64,000 bases of DNA, taken from assembly GCF_000303155.1 (NCBI RefSeq), contig NC_018719.1, positions 1,116,001 to 1,180,000 of the forward strand, written 5' to 3'. The notes under the pieces were generated by a model. That model was not told where the DNA came from. It was given only the letters and a program-made list of their open reading frames with translations, and made no database searches. Below, one piece after another: positions 16,662 through 25,021 of the stretch; position 1 is the first letter of the stretch, and each line of letters begins with the position of its first letter. This DNA comes from Candidatus Nitrososphaera gargensis Ga9.2. GTDB taxonomy: Archaea; Thermoproteota; Nitrososphaeria; Nitrososphaerales; Nitrososphaeraceae. The translations under genes were made by a program, and so were the position numbers.

Positions 16662-17882
16662 CTACTCCTTTGATGGGCTTAGTTTTACAGCAGCGTCATT
16701 AAGTATCTTTCTCTCCAGCCTGTCGTCCAAATATAGTTCCAGTATGTCGCCCATGCGCAGTTCCTTCAGGCCGCGTGCCAGAGCTTCTGCCTCATGCTTG
16801 CTAGTCTCAAGCCCAAGCAGCGACAGCAGGTACGCTGCCCCGTTCTTGCCTGCAAGCTCACCAAACACTATCTTGCGCCTGTTGCCGACCGTCTTTGGCT
16901 CTATTATTTCATAGGCGGCGGGGTTGCGCAGTATGGCCGCCAAGTGCGTACCGGCCTTGTGCTTGTACGCACTGTCGCCGACGATCGGCTTTGACTCTGG
17001 TATTGGCAGGCTGATATAGTCAGAGATGGTCTTTGAAAGGTCCTTTAGCATGTGGAGCCGGAGGTCGTTGTTTGACTTGTAGATAAGCGTGAGCGCGACA
17101 GCCGTTTCGGCTAGGCTCGGGATTCCAGTGCGCTCGCCAAACCCATCTATGGTCGTATGGATCTGGTCAGCTCCAGCTTCGCACCCTGCAAGCGCGTTTG
17201 CCAGCGCCAGCCCCACATCGTTATGGCAATGGACATCAAGCGAAGTCTTGCTCTTGTCAATGTTGTTGTATACCATTTTTACCAAATTGTACATGCCCCG
17301 CGGCCGCATGATGCCGACGGTATCCGGTATGCTTATCCGTTCGATCCCGCGCCTGTTCATCTCCTTGCACATCTCGATAAGGAACGTCGGATCTGTCCTG
17401 CTGGCGTCTTCCATGGTGAACCTCGCCTTTAGGCCATGCGCCTTGATGTAGTCGGCGACTTCTAACGCTCTTGCCTTGGCCTCTTCGCGCGTGATCTTTA
17501 GCTTTGCCGAAATGTGGATGTCTGAAATGCCCATGTAGGTCGCGACCCATGTGGCGCCGCAGTCGATCGCGACGTCGACGTCGGACTTGATCGCCCTTGT
17601 GTGCGCGACAATGTCGGCGCGCAGCCCCTGCTTGATTATTGTCTTGGTCGCTTCAGCGTGGTCCGGCGAAACCACTGGGCTTATCTCTATCTGGTCGACT
17701 CCAAACGAGTCGAGCATCCACGCGATCTGGATCCTCTGCTTTATCGTGAACGCTACCCCGGGGTGCTGCTCGCCCTCTCTCAGGGTGCTATCGAGGATCC
17801 TTATCTTCTTCTGCTTGCCATTTTCACCCATCCAGTTGTACTGATGCGCATAATAGTTTGGATCGTCTGATTTTAGCGACAT
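16662..17882 (-). CDS. Homocitrate synthase (LysW-type lysine pathway)
   Basis: The 406-residue member of the DRE-TIM (alpha-isopropylmalate/homocitrate synthase) family condenses 2-oxoglutarate with acetyl-CoA. Motifs: ILDSTLREGEQHPGVAFT, the catalytic helix with RFTMEDASRTDP, the metal ligands LDVHCHNDVG and the flexible region GERTGIPSLAE. The C-terminus (YKHKAGTHLAAILRNPAAYE) belongs to the communication domain. It heads the lysine operon. A TATA box (TTTATATCAT, 17911-17920) lies about 30 bp upstream of the ATG, flanked by TTGCGATA and TTGTCGCAA arms that could be a regulator site. Isopropylmalate or citramalate synthase activity is less likely given lysW next door. Confidence 0.9.
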   Translation of the reverse strand: MSLKSDDPNYYAHQYNWMGENGKQKKIRILDSTLREGEQHPGVAFTIKQRIQIAWMLDSFGVDQIEISPVVSPDHAEATKTIIKQGLRADIVAHTRAIKSDVDVAIDCGATWVATYMGISDIHISAKLKITREEAKARALEVADYIKAHGLKARFTMEDASRTDPTFLIEMCKEMNRRGIERISIPDTVGIMRPRGMYNLVKMVYNNIDKSKTSLDVHCHNDVGLALANALAGCEAGADQIHTTIDGFGERTGIPSLAETAVALTLIYKSNNDLRLHMLKDLSKTISDYISLPIPESKPIVGDSAYKHKAGTHLAAILRNPAAYEIIEPKTVGNRRKIVFGELAGKNGAAYLLSLLGLETSKHEAEALARGLKELRMGDILELYLDDRLERKILNDAAVKLSPSKE

Positions 17883-17910
17883 TTATTGCGACAATTAACT
17901 GCTTTCGGAC

Positions 17911-17920
17911 ATGATATAAA
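17911..17920 (-). promoter_or_regulatory. TATA box of the lysine operon
   Basis: On the minus strand TTTATATCAT lies about 30 nt upstream of the homocitrate synthase ATG, which fits a leaderless or very short-leader transcript. Short imperfect inverted arms (TTGCGATA upstream, TTGTCGCAA downstream) flank it. Confidence 0.6.
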
Positions 17921-18031
17921 TCTTATCGCAACTAAAACAGCGAATTCCAGCGCCATTTTTCGCTCCAAGCGCCACCAGATAAGCAAAAGGGACGATTTTC
18001 GGTAGAATTTTTCGGCGAAGTGCGATAACAG

Positions 18032-19519
18032 TCAAGATTGTTGCAGATACTTCCTGACGATCCTGTTCAGGTTATCGAACGAACCTTGGACCATCTTGGT
18101 GCGCTTTTGGATCCCGACCTTGTAGTTTGACACTCCTTGCGACAGCGACTCTATCATCTCTTGCTGCTCCTGAAGGTTGGGCGACCCTGTCGATTTCCGC
18201 ACCTGCAGAGACTTTTCCGGTGTCATCTCTTTGATTATCTTCATCATCTCGTCCGGCTTGATGCTTACGCCCGCCTTTTGTGTCTTCAGGACAGAAGTAA
18301 CGTCGGACAACTGTAGTTTTGCAAGTGGCAAGTTGTCCATGCTTGCGGCCCTGTTGACAAGAGCACCCACTATCTTGTGAGCTGCCCGGAATGGCATCTT
18401 GTTTTTCATCACCAGCTGCTCTGCAATGTCTAGCGCGATTGCATAGCTGGTGCTTGCAGCCCGGCACATCTTTTCCTTGTTCACCTTGAGCGACCTGGCT
18501 GCACCGTCAATTACCCTGATCGTGTCAAGCGTTATTGCAGACGCGCCAAGCAGCGGCGGCTTGACATCCTGCAAGTCACGGCTGTAGCCGGACGGCAGCG
18601 CCTTGACGATGCCGAGCATCGACACTAGGTTGCTTGCAACGATGGCGGCCTTGGCCCTTGTCAGCTCGAGAGGATCAGGGTTCTTCTTTTGCGGCATCGC
18701 GCTTGAAGTCGAGCTGTACCGATCGGCAAGCTCGATGTAGCCAAATTCGGACGTCGACCAGATGATAAAGTCCTCGGCAATCCTGCCAAGCGTGCTGGTC
18801 AATATCGCAAGCGTCGCGGCATATTCCAAGAATGCGTCGCGCGAGCTTGTTGCATCTATGGAATTCCTGACTATGCTGTCAAAGCCTAGCAGGACGGCGG
18901 TCCTTTTCCTGTCGATACTTATACTCGATCCCCCTATGGCGCACGCGCCAAGCGGCGACTGGTTCACCCGCTGGTATACGAGATATAGCCGCTCCATATC
19001 GCGCATGAGCGCGTAGGCGTACGACAGCAAAAAGTGGGAGAACGTCCCTATCTGCGCCTGCTGCAAATGGGTATACATCGGCATCGCAGCCTGCTTGGTC
19101 TCTTTGGCCTTCTCTACCAAGCCCTCTATCAGGCTCGCAAGGGCGGTGCAGATTTCGTTAATGTCGTCGCGTATCTTCATCCTGATATCAAGCACAACTT
19201 GGTCGTTCCTTGACCGGGCGGTGTGCATCTTGCCCCCTGCGTCCATGCCTGCCCTCTTTATCACAAAAGCCTCAAGGGCTTCATGTATGTCCTCATATCC
19301 TTCAGTCTCAATCCTGTCCGGATTCTTTTTTGCATCTTCCAGTGCCGACAGTATCTTTTTCAGCTCGCCAGAAGTGAGGTGCCCCATTTCGTGCAGCATT
19401 ATAGAGTGTGCTTCGCTCCCAAGGATGTCGTAGTACAGTATCGACTGGTCGTGCTGCATCGAAGAGAGGAACCTAAGTACATGGTCGTCCAGTTTATCCT
19501 TGGGTCGGGACCGGTACAT
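18032..19519 (-). CDS. argH: Argininosuccinate lyase
   Basis: A fumarase/aspartase-superfamily enzyme of about 495 residues that splits argininosuccinate into arginine and fumarate. The signature SSTSSAMPQKKNPDPLE is intact, as are MHTARSRNDQVVLDIR, MPMYTHLQQAQIGTFSHF (catalytic His) and the C-terminal helical domain. ATG 19519 (MYRSRPKDKLDD) is chosen: an AT-rich element (TTAAAATAAAG) lies about 30 bp upstream, and the longer frame to 19570 adds non-family residues. The gene lies upstream of the LysW operon on the same strand with 150 bp between, consistent with shared arginine/lysine biosynthesis. Confidence 0.96.
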   Translation of the reverse strand: MYRSRPKDKLDDHVLRFLSSMQHDQSILYYDILGSEAHSIMLHEMGHLTSGELKKILSALEDAKKNPDRIETEGYEDIHEALEAFVIKRAGMDAGGKMHTARSRNDQVVLDIRMKIRDDINEICTALASLIEGLVEKAKETKQAAMPMYTHLQQAQIGTFSHFLLSYAYALMRDMERLYLVYQRVNQSPLGACAIGGSSISIDRKRTAVLLGFDSIVRNSIDATSSRDAFLEYAATLAILTSTLGRIAEDFIIWSTSEFGYIELADRYSSTSSAMPQKKNPDPLELTRAKAAIVASNLVSMLGIVKALPSGYSRDLQDVKPPLLGASAITLDTIRVIDGAARSLKVNKEKMCRAASTSYAIALDIAEQLVMKNKMPFRAAHKIVGALVNRAASMDNLPLAKLQLSDVTSVLKTQKAGVSIKPDEMMKIIKEMTPEKSLQVRKSTGSPNLQEQQEMIESLSQGVSNYKVGIQKRTKMVQGSFDNLNRIVRKYLQQS

Positions 19520-19646
19520 ATATAGAAGTGTGCACCGTGGGCGCTTTATTTTAAGATTGTACAGCAACAAGCTAGCTCCAGTCTATCTGTTTGTTAACGT
19601 GTACTAGCTTGCCCGCTGTTATACACCATTTAGCAACGGATTTTCG

Positions 19647-19931
19647 ATGGAATCCGTCCTTGCAGAATCAACGCGACTGATAGAATACCCAGCCGACCTA
19701 TCGGGATGCAGCATCATCGGCGTCGGGGACAGGCAGCTGCTGTACTTATGCACGCGCGGAAGCGGCAAGCCTCTGGTTGTGGTGCTCGGGTTCTTCTCTG
19801 GGCAAAAAGAGGATATCATCACCAAGGACCTGATAGAACCCGTGGTCGAGGAGAGCCGGCGCAGGATAGGCGAGATCGTTGCCAGCTCGCTGTTTGATGA
19901 ATACCAGAACGCACAGATCCTCTTTCTTTAA
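19647..19931 (+). CDS. Conserved hypothetical protein (94 aa)
   Basis: A compact alpha/beta protein with CSIIGVGDRQLLYLCTRGSG, LVVVLGFFSGQKEDIITKDL and a C-terminal helix. No motif identifies it. It has balanced codon use and stands alone. The stop lies inside the first bases of a 75-bp inverted repeat. ATG 19647 is the only sensible start. Confidence 0.6.
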   Translation: MESVLAESTRLIEYPADLSGCSIIGVGDRQLLYLCTRGSGKPLVVVLGFFSGQKEDIITKDLIEPVVEESRRRIGEIVASSLFDEYQNAQILFL

Positions 19932-20004
19932 TTCTTTTAAGCAGACTATAAAAGAACTAATTTTAATTTCTATATGCATGCTCCACTGGAAACTGGCACA
20001 TGCA
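19930..20004. repeat. 75-bp inverted repeat, left copy (partner at 22467-22541)
   Basis: The reverse complement matches 22467-22541 at 73 of 75 positions. It contains GCAGACTATAAAAGAACTAA and ends in TGCA. The two copies enclose tRNA-Gln and two divergent genes (2.5 kb). The similarity stops abruptly at both ends. Read toward the right, the partner copy supplies the region upstream of cutA, with a TATA-like TTTTATAGT. Confidence 0.95.
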
Positions 20005-20031
20005 GACACGCAGTAATAATAAAATAACAAT

Positions 20032-20130
20032 AGCCCGGCCCAGATTCGAACTGGGGTCAAGGGCTCCAAAGGCCCCTATGCTTGGCCACTACATTCAGCG
20101 GAAAAAGATCTTCTTTTCCTCCACCGGGCT
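20032..20130 (-). tRNA. tRNA-Gln(TTG) with an intron before the D-arm
   Basis: On the minus strand the acceptor arms AGCCCGG and CCGGGCT pair perfectly. The T-arm is CCCAG-TTCGAAT-CTGGG, and the anticodon stem GGGGC/GCCCT encloses the loop CTTTGGA, giving anticodon TTG. The D-arm region TGTAGTGGCCAAGCATA is normal only if about 27 nt (20094-20120) are removed after AGCCCGGTGG. The inserted piece folds as GGAAAA/TTTTCC with a short loop. The spliced length would be 72 nt. The exact intron borders are ambiguous by a base or two. No CCA is encoded. Confidence 0.9.
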
Positions 20131-20162
20131 TCCGGGCGTACCTTGAACTATCTTGTACGTCC

Positions 20163-21200
20163 TTATAATCTTAAGGCGTTAATCATCCTGTCAGTCGGGT
20201 CTTCCATCCTTGCCAGTATCCGCGCGGCTTTTTTCTTCTGCGCCTTCATGTAATGCTCGTCAGAGATCATTTTCCTGCCCATCTTTACGAGAGACTTGGA
20301 ATTACTCGCCCTTTTGACCAAGCCTGACCTTACAAGGTATTTCTCGATGTGGAACCGGAGTGGTGCTATCGATATCGTGGGCTTGCCCAAGAGAGCAGCT
20401 TCGGCAGTCATCGTCCCGCCTGCCCCGACAAAGAGATGGATAGACTTTATGAGCGCGGTGCCGTCGACAACGTCTTTTAGAACCTGCACTTTGCTGCCAT
20501 AGCGCGCCTCTATCTCTGCTATTTGGTCCTGGTACCTGCAGAGCATCACGATGTTGGCCGATTGCCACAGGTCGTTCACAAAGTCGTCGATCGTTTTGGC
20601 AGTGCCAAGTTTTCTATCTGCAATGTATGATGCTTTGCTTTCTTCAAGCCGGAGGAGTATCGTATTCTTTTTGTCCTGCTCGATTTCAGATGTTTCGTCA
20701 TGCTTGAGCCATGCCACCGGGTCAAGCGCATGATAACGGGTAATGTCCTTTTTTGCAATGCCGTACCCTGTCCAGGCTGAATATGGTATGACCCACGGGC
20801 AGAGCAAATTGCTTGTCAGCGGGACAGTGAGCCTTGCAACGGCCTCCGCATGAGGCGAGTCGTTAAAGCTAATGTGCTTTATGCCGAGACCAAATGCAAC
20901 CCTAGCTCCTTCCGGCGATGCGAAGGTGACGGCTGCGTCAGGCCGGAAGCGCTCTACCACTTCGGCCAGTTCAAACGTCCTGTTGGCGCTCTGGCGCAGC
21001 TTGCCGTACCTGTCGGCTCCGCCGTGGCTCCCTACAACGATGAGATCAAGCTTTTTGATCCTAGCCAGCTCGATTGCCTCCCTGTACTGCCTTGAAGTGC
21101 AGAGCACATCGTGGCCAGAGTCGCGAAGCAGAGTGACTGCGCGCCTGAAAAACATGACCTGCTTTGGGGTCAAAATGTCAAACCAGATCTTTTTCTTCAA
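20163..21200 (-). CDS. DUF354 family glycosyltransferase-like protein
   Basis: About 345 residues with a GT-B/UDP-GlcNAc epimerase-like fold. N-terminal KKIWFDILTPKQVMFFRRAV is the DUF354 signature; SHGGADRYGKL, FNDSPHAEAVARL and the C-terminal donor-site segment HLFVGAGGTMTAEAALLGKP follow. Members are presumed to act in archaeal surface polysaccharide or glycolipid assembly, though the substrate is unknown. TTG 21200 is chosen because the family begins there; the open frame extends to 21290 without family similarity. It is divergent from the dehydrogenase-like gene, and both sit between the 75-bp repeats. Confidence 0.8.
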   Translation of the reverse strand: MKKKIWFDILTPKQVMFFRRAVTLLRDSGHDVLCTSRQYREAIELARIKKLDLIVVGSHGGADRYGKLRQSANRTFELAEVVERFRPDAAVTFASPEGARVAFGLGIKHISFNDSPHAEAVARLTVPLTSNLLCPWVIPYSAWTGYGIAKKDITRYHALDPVAWLKHDETSEIEQDKKNTILLRLEESKASYIADRKLGTAKTIDDFVNDLWQSANIVMLCRYQDQIAEIEARYGSKVQVLKDVVDGTALIKSIHLFVGAGGTMTAEAALLGKPTISIAPLRFHIEKYLVRSGLVKRASNSKSLVKMGRKMISDEHYMKAQKKKAARILARMEDPTDRMINALRL

Positions 21201-21291
21201 GCATGACTTGTAGCCGGAAGCCAATGGAAAAACCTTTTGTAGACCACTTGAGGTATAACGTAGGGATGAACGGGGGAGCTCAGTCGACACT

Positions 21292-22449
21292 TTGAGCGCA
21301 GGAGGATCTTCTGTTGCAGTCTATGGCCTGAGCACCGAAGGATATCGGATAGCATCTTCGATAGCGATCAAGGGATCAAAGGTCTCGCTGATAGACGAAT
21401 CGGTCAGGATGGCGATTTCGCTCAAGCCCGACATCGCAAGGACGTATCCAAACGTAAGCTCGTTAATAGAGGACGAGCCGCTCCTTGATCTGGAGCCGAT
21501 AGACGTAGCAGTGAGCAACGCCTCGTACGTCTATTTTGCTCCGCGCGTAAGGAAGGTGGGTCCGGACGTGAAAAGCGACGTGACGAGCAAGTTCAAGGAC
21601 GCGATCAAGGCGCTCAAGCGGGGCGCCTCTGTAGTCTATATGCTGCCGACCGGGGTAGGTGGCAACAACGAAAACATTGCTCTGATAGAGCACATGACCG
21701 GAATGTCCGTCGACAAGGACGTGTCATACTACTATCTGCCGATGAGCACCTTTACCAGCGCGAGCTCTGAGACACTGATAGGATCGGTCAAGTCAAAGCA
21801 GGATAATCACCTGTCCAAGATGCTCCACGACCCTGACACGCGCCGCAAGCTGATCTTTGTGGACGTCAATTCTGCTGAACTTGCGCATGTAATAAAGACA
21901 TTGAGCCACTACTCTGGCATGGCCAGTATACTTGAAATCTGCAAAAAGGCGGCCGACAGCAACATTGGAAGCGAGCTTATGCAGGGCACTTTTGCCGATC
22001 TCTACATTGACGACGTGACCGGCGGGCTGTACGATCTTCGCATAATAGGGTCGTCGCTTGATGGCACCGGGCCTCTGATGTACCTGGTCAACGGCAGCAT
22101 CAAGGGCATCGAAGGCTATGTCAAGTACCTAATTGACCAGATACGGGCCACCCTCAAAAAGCGCGACCTCAAGGCCAGTAGGACAAAAGTTGCCATAGCA
22201 TGGACGCTTGACCAGCATGAGATGAGGGGCGACAAGATCGAACTGCTGTCATCGCTTGAGACCAAGGTCAAGGACTATATCGGCGATGTCGAGCGCCACC
22301 AAGGGCCCACGTTCGACCTCTACCACACAGACAAGACCACCGTGGTCATTGCGTGCTCTAAAGCGGATTATGAAAAGGTCGTTTCAAAGAACATGGCGAA
22401 CCAAGACTTTATCGTGATGAAGGCAAATCCGCTGTGCGAAACGCTGTAA
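21292..22449 (+). CDS. Rossmann-fold protein related to nucleotide-sugar dehydrogenases
   Basis: The 385-residue protein starts with a dinucleotide-binding pattern (VAVYGLSTEGYRIASSIAIK) and follows the order of UDP-glucose/UDP-ManNAc dehydrogenases: EDEPLLDLEPIDVAVSNASY, then ASVVYMLPTGVGGNNENIAL in place of the usual STV-P-G-T segment, a middle helical domain and a C-terminal Rossmann-like half. The catalytic cysteine motif of that family (G-x-C-x-P-x-D) is not evident, so it may be an inactive or altered paralogue. TTG start, with GGTATAACG about 40 nt upstream. Paired with the DUF354 gene, it points to glycan metabolism. Confidence 0.6.
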   Translation: MSAGGSSVAVYGLSTEGYRIASSIAIKGSKVSLIDESVRMAISLKPDIARTYPNVSSLIEDEPLLDLEPIDVAVSNASYVYFAPRVRKVGPDVKSDVTSKFKDAIKALKRGASVVYMLPTGVGGNNENIALIEHMTGMSVDKDVSYYYLPMSTFTSASSETLIGSVKSKQDNHLSKMLHDPDTRRKLIFVDVNSAELAHVIKTLSHYSGMASILEICKKAADSNIGSELMQGTFADLYIDDVTGGLYDLRIIGSSLDGTGPLMYLVNGSIKGIEGYVKYLIDQIRATLKKRDLKASRTKVAIAWTLDQHEMRGDKIELLSSLETKVKDYIGDVERHQGPTFDLYHTDKTTVVIACSKADYEKVVSKNMANQDFIVMKANPLCETL

Positions 22450-22466
22450 TGACCCGTGCGTATATG

Positions 22467-22541
22467 TGCATGTGCAAGTTTCCAGTGGAGCATACATATA
22501 GAAATTAAAATTAGTTCTTTTATAGTCTGCTTAAAAGAATT
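22467..22541. repeat. 75-bp inverted repeat, right copy (partner at 19930-20004)
   Basis: Matches the reverse complement of 19930-20004 with two mismatches. It lies between the end of the dehydrogenase-like gene and the start of cutA, so it probably contains the cutA promoter (TTCTTTTATAGTC). Confidence 0.95.
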
Positions 22542-22569
22542 AATTAATTGCACGCCGCAACCATAACTT

Positions 22570-22923
22570 ATGGCTAGCAGTGGAACCATTATCCTGTCCA
22601 CGTTTCCAAGCGAAAAGTCTGTAGTCGACGTTGCTGACAAGGTTGTCAGAGACAGGTTATGTGCCTGCGTCAATTTCACCCAGATTCGATCGATCTATTC
22701 GTGGCGCGGCAAGATAGAAGACCAGAAGGAGTTCGTTGCTCTTTTCAAGACGACTGCAACATCTGCGAAAAGGCTCAAGGCCGAAATCGCAAGGCTGCAT
22801 CCTTACGAAGTGCCGGAAATAGTGGAGCTGAAAATGCAGGATGTTTCAAGGCCGTACCTGTCGTGGTTGGCGGAGTCAACGGATGGCGTACCGAAGAAGC
22901 GCCACAATGCCGCCAAGCGATGA
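22570..22923 (+). CDS. cutA: CutA1 divalent-cation tolerance protein
   Basis: The 117-residue protein is a typical CutA1: STFPSEKSVVDVADKVVRDR, LCACVNFTQIRSIYSWRGKI, a KTTATSAKRL segment and HPYEVPEIVELKMQDVSRPY with the conserved final Trp in LSWLAEST. CutA1 forms very stable trimers with a ferredoxin-like fold and is linked to copper tolerance, though its exact role is unsettled. The 3' end overlaps the pelota gene on the opposite strand by 48 bp. Its promoter region is one arm of the 75-bp inverted repeat. Confidence 0.96.
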   Translation: MASSGTIILSTFPSEKSVVDVADKVVRDRLCACVNFTQIRSIYSWRGKIEDQKEFVALFKTTATSAKRLKAEIARLHPYEVPEIVELKMQDVSRPYLSWLAESTDGVPKKRHNAAKR

Positions 22924-23943
22924 GACTCGAAGGCCAATGTCAGTCGACGAATCCACCGCGAACGCCTTGGCACCATAGCCTTCAATTGAATTGAGCAGCT
23001 TTACCACCTGCTCCTCATCTGCCGCAGTCTTGAAGATCGAATCCGAGAACACGACTGCTTCTACCGCCTTCATCGCGGCCGCCTGGGACACTTCCTGCAT
23101 GCCCATTGCAAATTTGGCTTCTCCCCTGTTCACCATCAGCATCACCCGATCAAGCATAGAAGATACCGAAGCCAGCTTGCTCGCGCTCATGGCCTCCTTC
23201 ATCGCTGGCGAGCGCAGGAACACGAATATGCCATCTTCACCGGCAACGTCCACGCCGTCAACTACCTGCACCCTGTCCCTTGGGATCTCTTGCCTAGCAA
23301 CTAGAGTGTTGAAGAACCTCCGGCGGGTTTCGCCAGGGCCAAATATGATCACCTTGTCGTTTTCGCCAATGATTGAAGAAACCGTCTTGGCGATGTCTGT
23401 GAAATAGATTTCGATGTTGGGGTTGTTCTTGGTCTGGTAGCGCTTGCCGCTCTGGCCGGAGTAGATGTTGGGGATGACTTTGACATGCGTTCCGGAAACC
23501 TTTGCGACCGCCGCTTCCTGTGTGTCGATAGCAACCAGAATAAAGCTGGCATTGCTGCCAGACCTATTGAGCATCCTGAGCTCGACCTCCTGCCACTTCC
23601 TCCCCTTGTCTATGGTTATCATATCGCCTGCCTGCACAGAGAGCGAGTGATGAGTCCCCTTTGTTACCATCTCGTTGTCGGTTTCTGCAATGACTCCTGT
23701 TATCCTGAGCCGGTCGACTGCGGCGTCAAGCTTACTCTGCTCCACTCTGATAGAAACGCGCACTTTGACCCGCTCGCCCTTGTCCGGCCTGCCGTACTCT
23801 TTTACCTGCTTGATCACGCGGGTAGTGTCTGCGATTACGTGGTCGTCCTTTTCTATAATTCTCCGCAGTGTAAATAGATCGTCCGCGTCTTCGGGGATGA
23901 CAAAAAAAGCGTTGGTGGATGCCCCGCTCGGCTTTACTATCAT
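22876..23943 (-). CDS. pelA: Pelota (Dom34) ribosome-rescue factor
   Basis: The 355-residue protein has the three eRF1-like domains of archaeal pelota: an Sm-like N-terminal domain (LFTLRRIIEKDDHVIADTTR, TGVIAETDN, GTHHSLSVQAGD), a central domain (VIIFGPGETRRRFFNTLV) and a C-terminal domain (VVFSDSIFKTAADEEQVVKL). It lacks a GGQ motif, as expected. With aEF1A and ABCE1 it splits stalled ribosomes. Its start overlaps the stop of the upstream 181-residue gene by four bases (ATGA), so the two are translationally coupled. Confidence 0.95.
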   Translation of the reverse strand: MIVKPSGASTNAFFVIPEDADDLFTLRRIIEKDDHVIADTTRVIKQVKEYGRPDKGERVKVRVSIRVEQSKLDAAVDRLRITGVIAETDNEMVTKGTHHSLSVQAGDMITIDKGRKWQEVELRMLNRSGSNASFILVAIDTQEAAVAKVSGTHVKVIPNIYSGQSGKRYQTKNNPNIEIYFTDIAKTVSSIIGENDKVIIFGPGETRRRFFNTLVARQEIPRDRVQVVDGVDVAGEDGIFVFLRSPAMKEAMSASKLASVSSMLDRVMLMVNRGEAKFAMGMQEVSQAAAMKAVEAVVFSDSIFKTAADEEQVVKLLNSIEGYGAKAFAVDSSTDIGLRVSSLGGIVALLRYAIR

Positions 23944-24485
23944 ACTGTCTTTTCGCTTTCAGTCACGGAGGAAGAAGGAGATGAAGAGTCTTCACTGCCG
24001 CGCTCTTGATTCTGGACTGACTTCAAGTAGTTGTCGACCCATTCTTGGGTCAGCACGCCAGACTCGACTAGGTTGACCAGCGCGTTGGGCGAAGCAAAGC
24101 CCTGCACCTTGCCTCCGCGCCTGCGTACCTGCCTCCACTTTAACTGGGTGTTGCCGCTCTTTGACGAGTAAATGATGCCAAGGATCTCCTTTGCGTTCAC
24201 AAATGTCATCTCTCTTATCTTCTTCAGCGTGACCTTGTCTGCCGCTTCGATGTAGATTGCGCCGGGACCCTCTTCGCGCTCGGGGAATACTTCATAGTCG
24301 CGCAGGTAACTTTCTGGTATGAAGGATCTGCAGGTGCTTACAATGATAAACTTTCTAAAGCTCTCCAGCGAAGCCGTAGTTTCTATCTGAACCAAGGTAA
24401 GTATGAGGGGGCGGTAGCCATTTATCAAGTTTATGAGAGAGTGGGTAGGTGGGTGGACAAACTCCTTACTCAAGATCTTCCTCAT
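23940..24485 (-). CDS. Conserved hypothetical protein coupled to pelota
   Basis: The 181-residue protein has an alpha/beta core (LILTLVQIETTASLESFRKF, IYIEAADKVTLKKIREMTF, ILGIIYSSKSG) and a Lys/Arg-rich patch WRQVRRRGGKVQGF. An acidic, Ser-rich tail follows (QERGSEDSSSPSSSVTESEK). The basic patch suggests RNA binding. Because it overlaps the pelota start, a role in translation quality control is a reasonable inference. The true start may be internal, at the strand beginning LILTLVQ, since the first 25 residues look poorly conserved in character. Confidence 0.65.
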   Translation of the reverse strand: MRKILSKEFVHPPTHSLINLINGYRPLILTLVQIETTASLESFRKFIIVSTCRSFIPESYLRDYEVFPEREEGPGAIYIEAADKVTLKKIREMTFVNAKEILGIIYSSKSGNTQLKWRQVRRRGGKVQGFASPNALVNLVESGVLTQEWVDNYLKSVQNQERGSEDSSSPSSSVTESEKTV

Positions 24486-24553
24486 CAGGTCAGTAGGGCT
24501 AGTCTAGTCATTGCTTGTCCACATCGAAAATGAGGTGTCTGCGACATAAAAAT

Positions 24554-25021
24554 CTACGAACAGCACTTGCCACGCGGGATCGTGTGGCCGTGGGGGCACT
24601 TCCTCGGGTGCTTTAGCAGCGTGCACAGCGCGTCCGTGAAAATATCTTTCATGTGGTGCTCTATGCCGCAGACCATTTCTTCGTCTATCTCTATCTTGAG
24701 CGCGTCCTTCATCAGGACTTCAAGCAGCCGCGTGTTTCGCATCATCTGCTTGCCGATGCGCTCGCCTTCGCCGGTCATTTCCACGCTACCCTTGCTGTAG
24801 CGAACGAGCTGCGAGCCATCAAGCTTGCGGAGCATCTGCACAACGGATGGCTGGGTGACGTTAAGGAGCTTGGCTATCGAGCTTACCTTGACTTCCTCTC
24901 CTCTTTCGCGGATGTACCATATGGCCTTCAGGTACATCTCGACGTGCTCTGACTCGGCCGTGCCTACAAAAAGCTCTTCCTCGTAGCCTGTTGGCTTTTT
25001 CTTTGCAACGGCAGTCTCCAC
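24554..25021 (-). CDS. DtxR/MntR-family metal-dependent repressor
   Basis: The 155-residue protein has a winged helix (EMYLKAIWYIRERGEEVKVS, SIAKLLNVTQPSVVQMLRKL) and the metal-binding and dimerisation domain (EEMVCGIEHHMKDIFTDALC), followed by PRKCPHGHTIPRGKCC with the Cys/His ligands. It would repress metal-uptake genes when Fe or Mn is bound. GTG start. The neighbouring TrmB-type gene runs into its 5' region in a different frame. Confidence 0.88.
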   Translation of the reverse strand: METAVAKKKPTGYEEELFVGTAESEHVEMYLKAIWYIRERGEEVKVSSIAKLLNVTQPSVVQMLRKLDGSQLVRYSKGSVEMTGEGERIGKQMMRNTRLLEVLMKDALKIEIDEEMVCGIEHHMKDIFTDALCTLLKHPRKCPHGHTIPRGKCCS

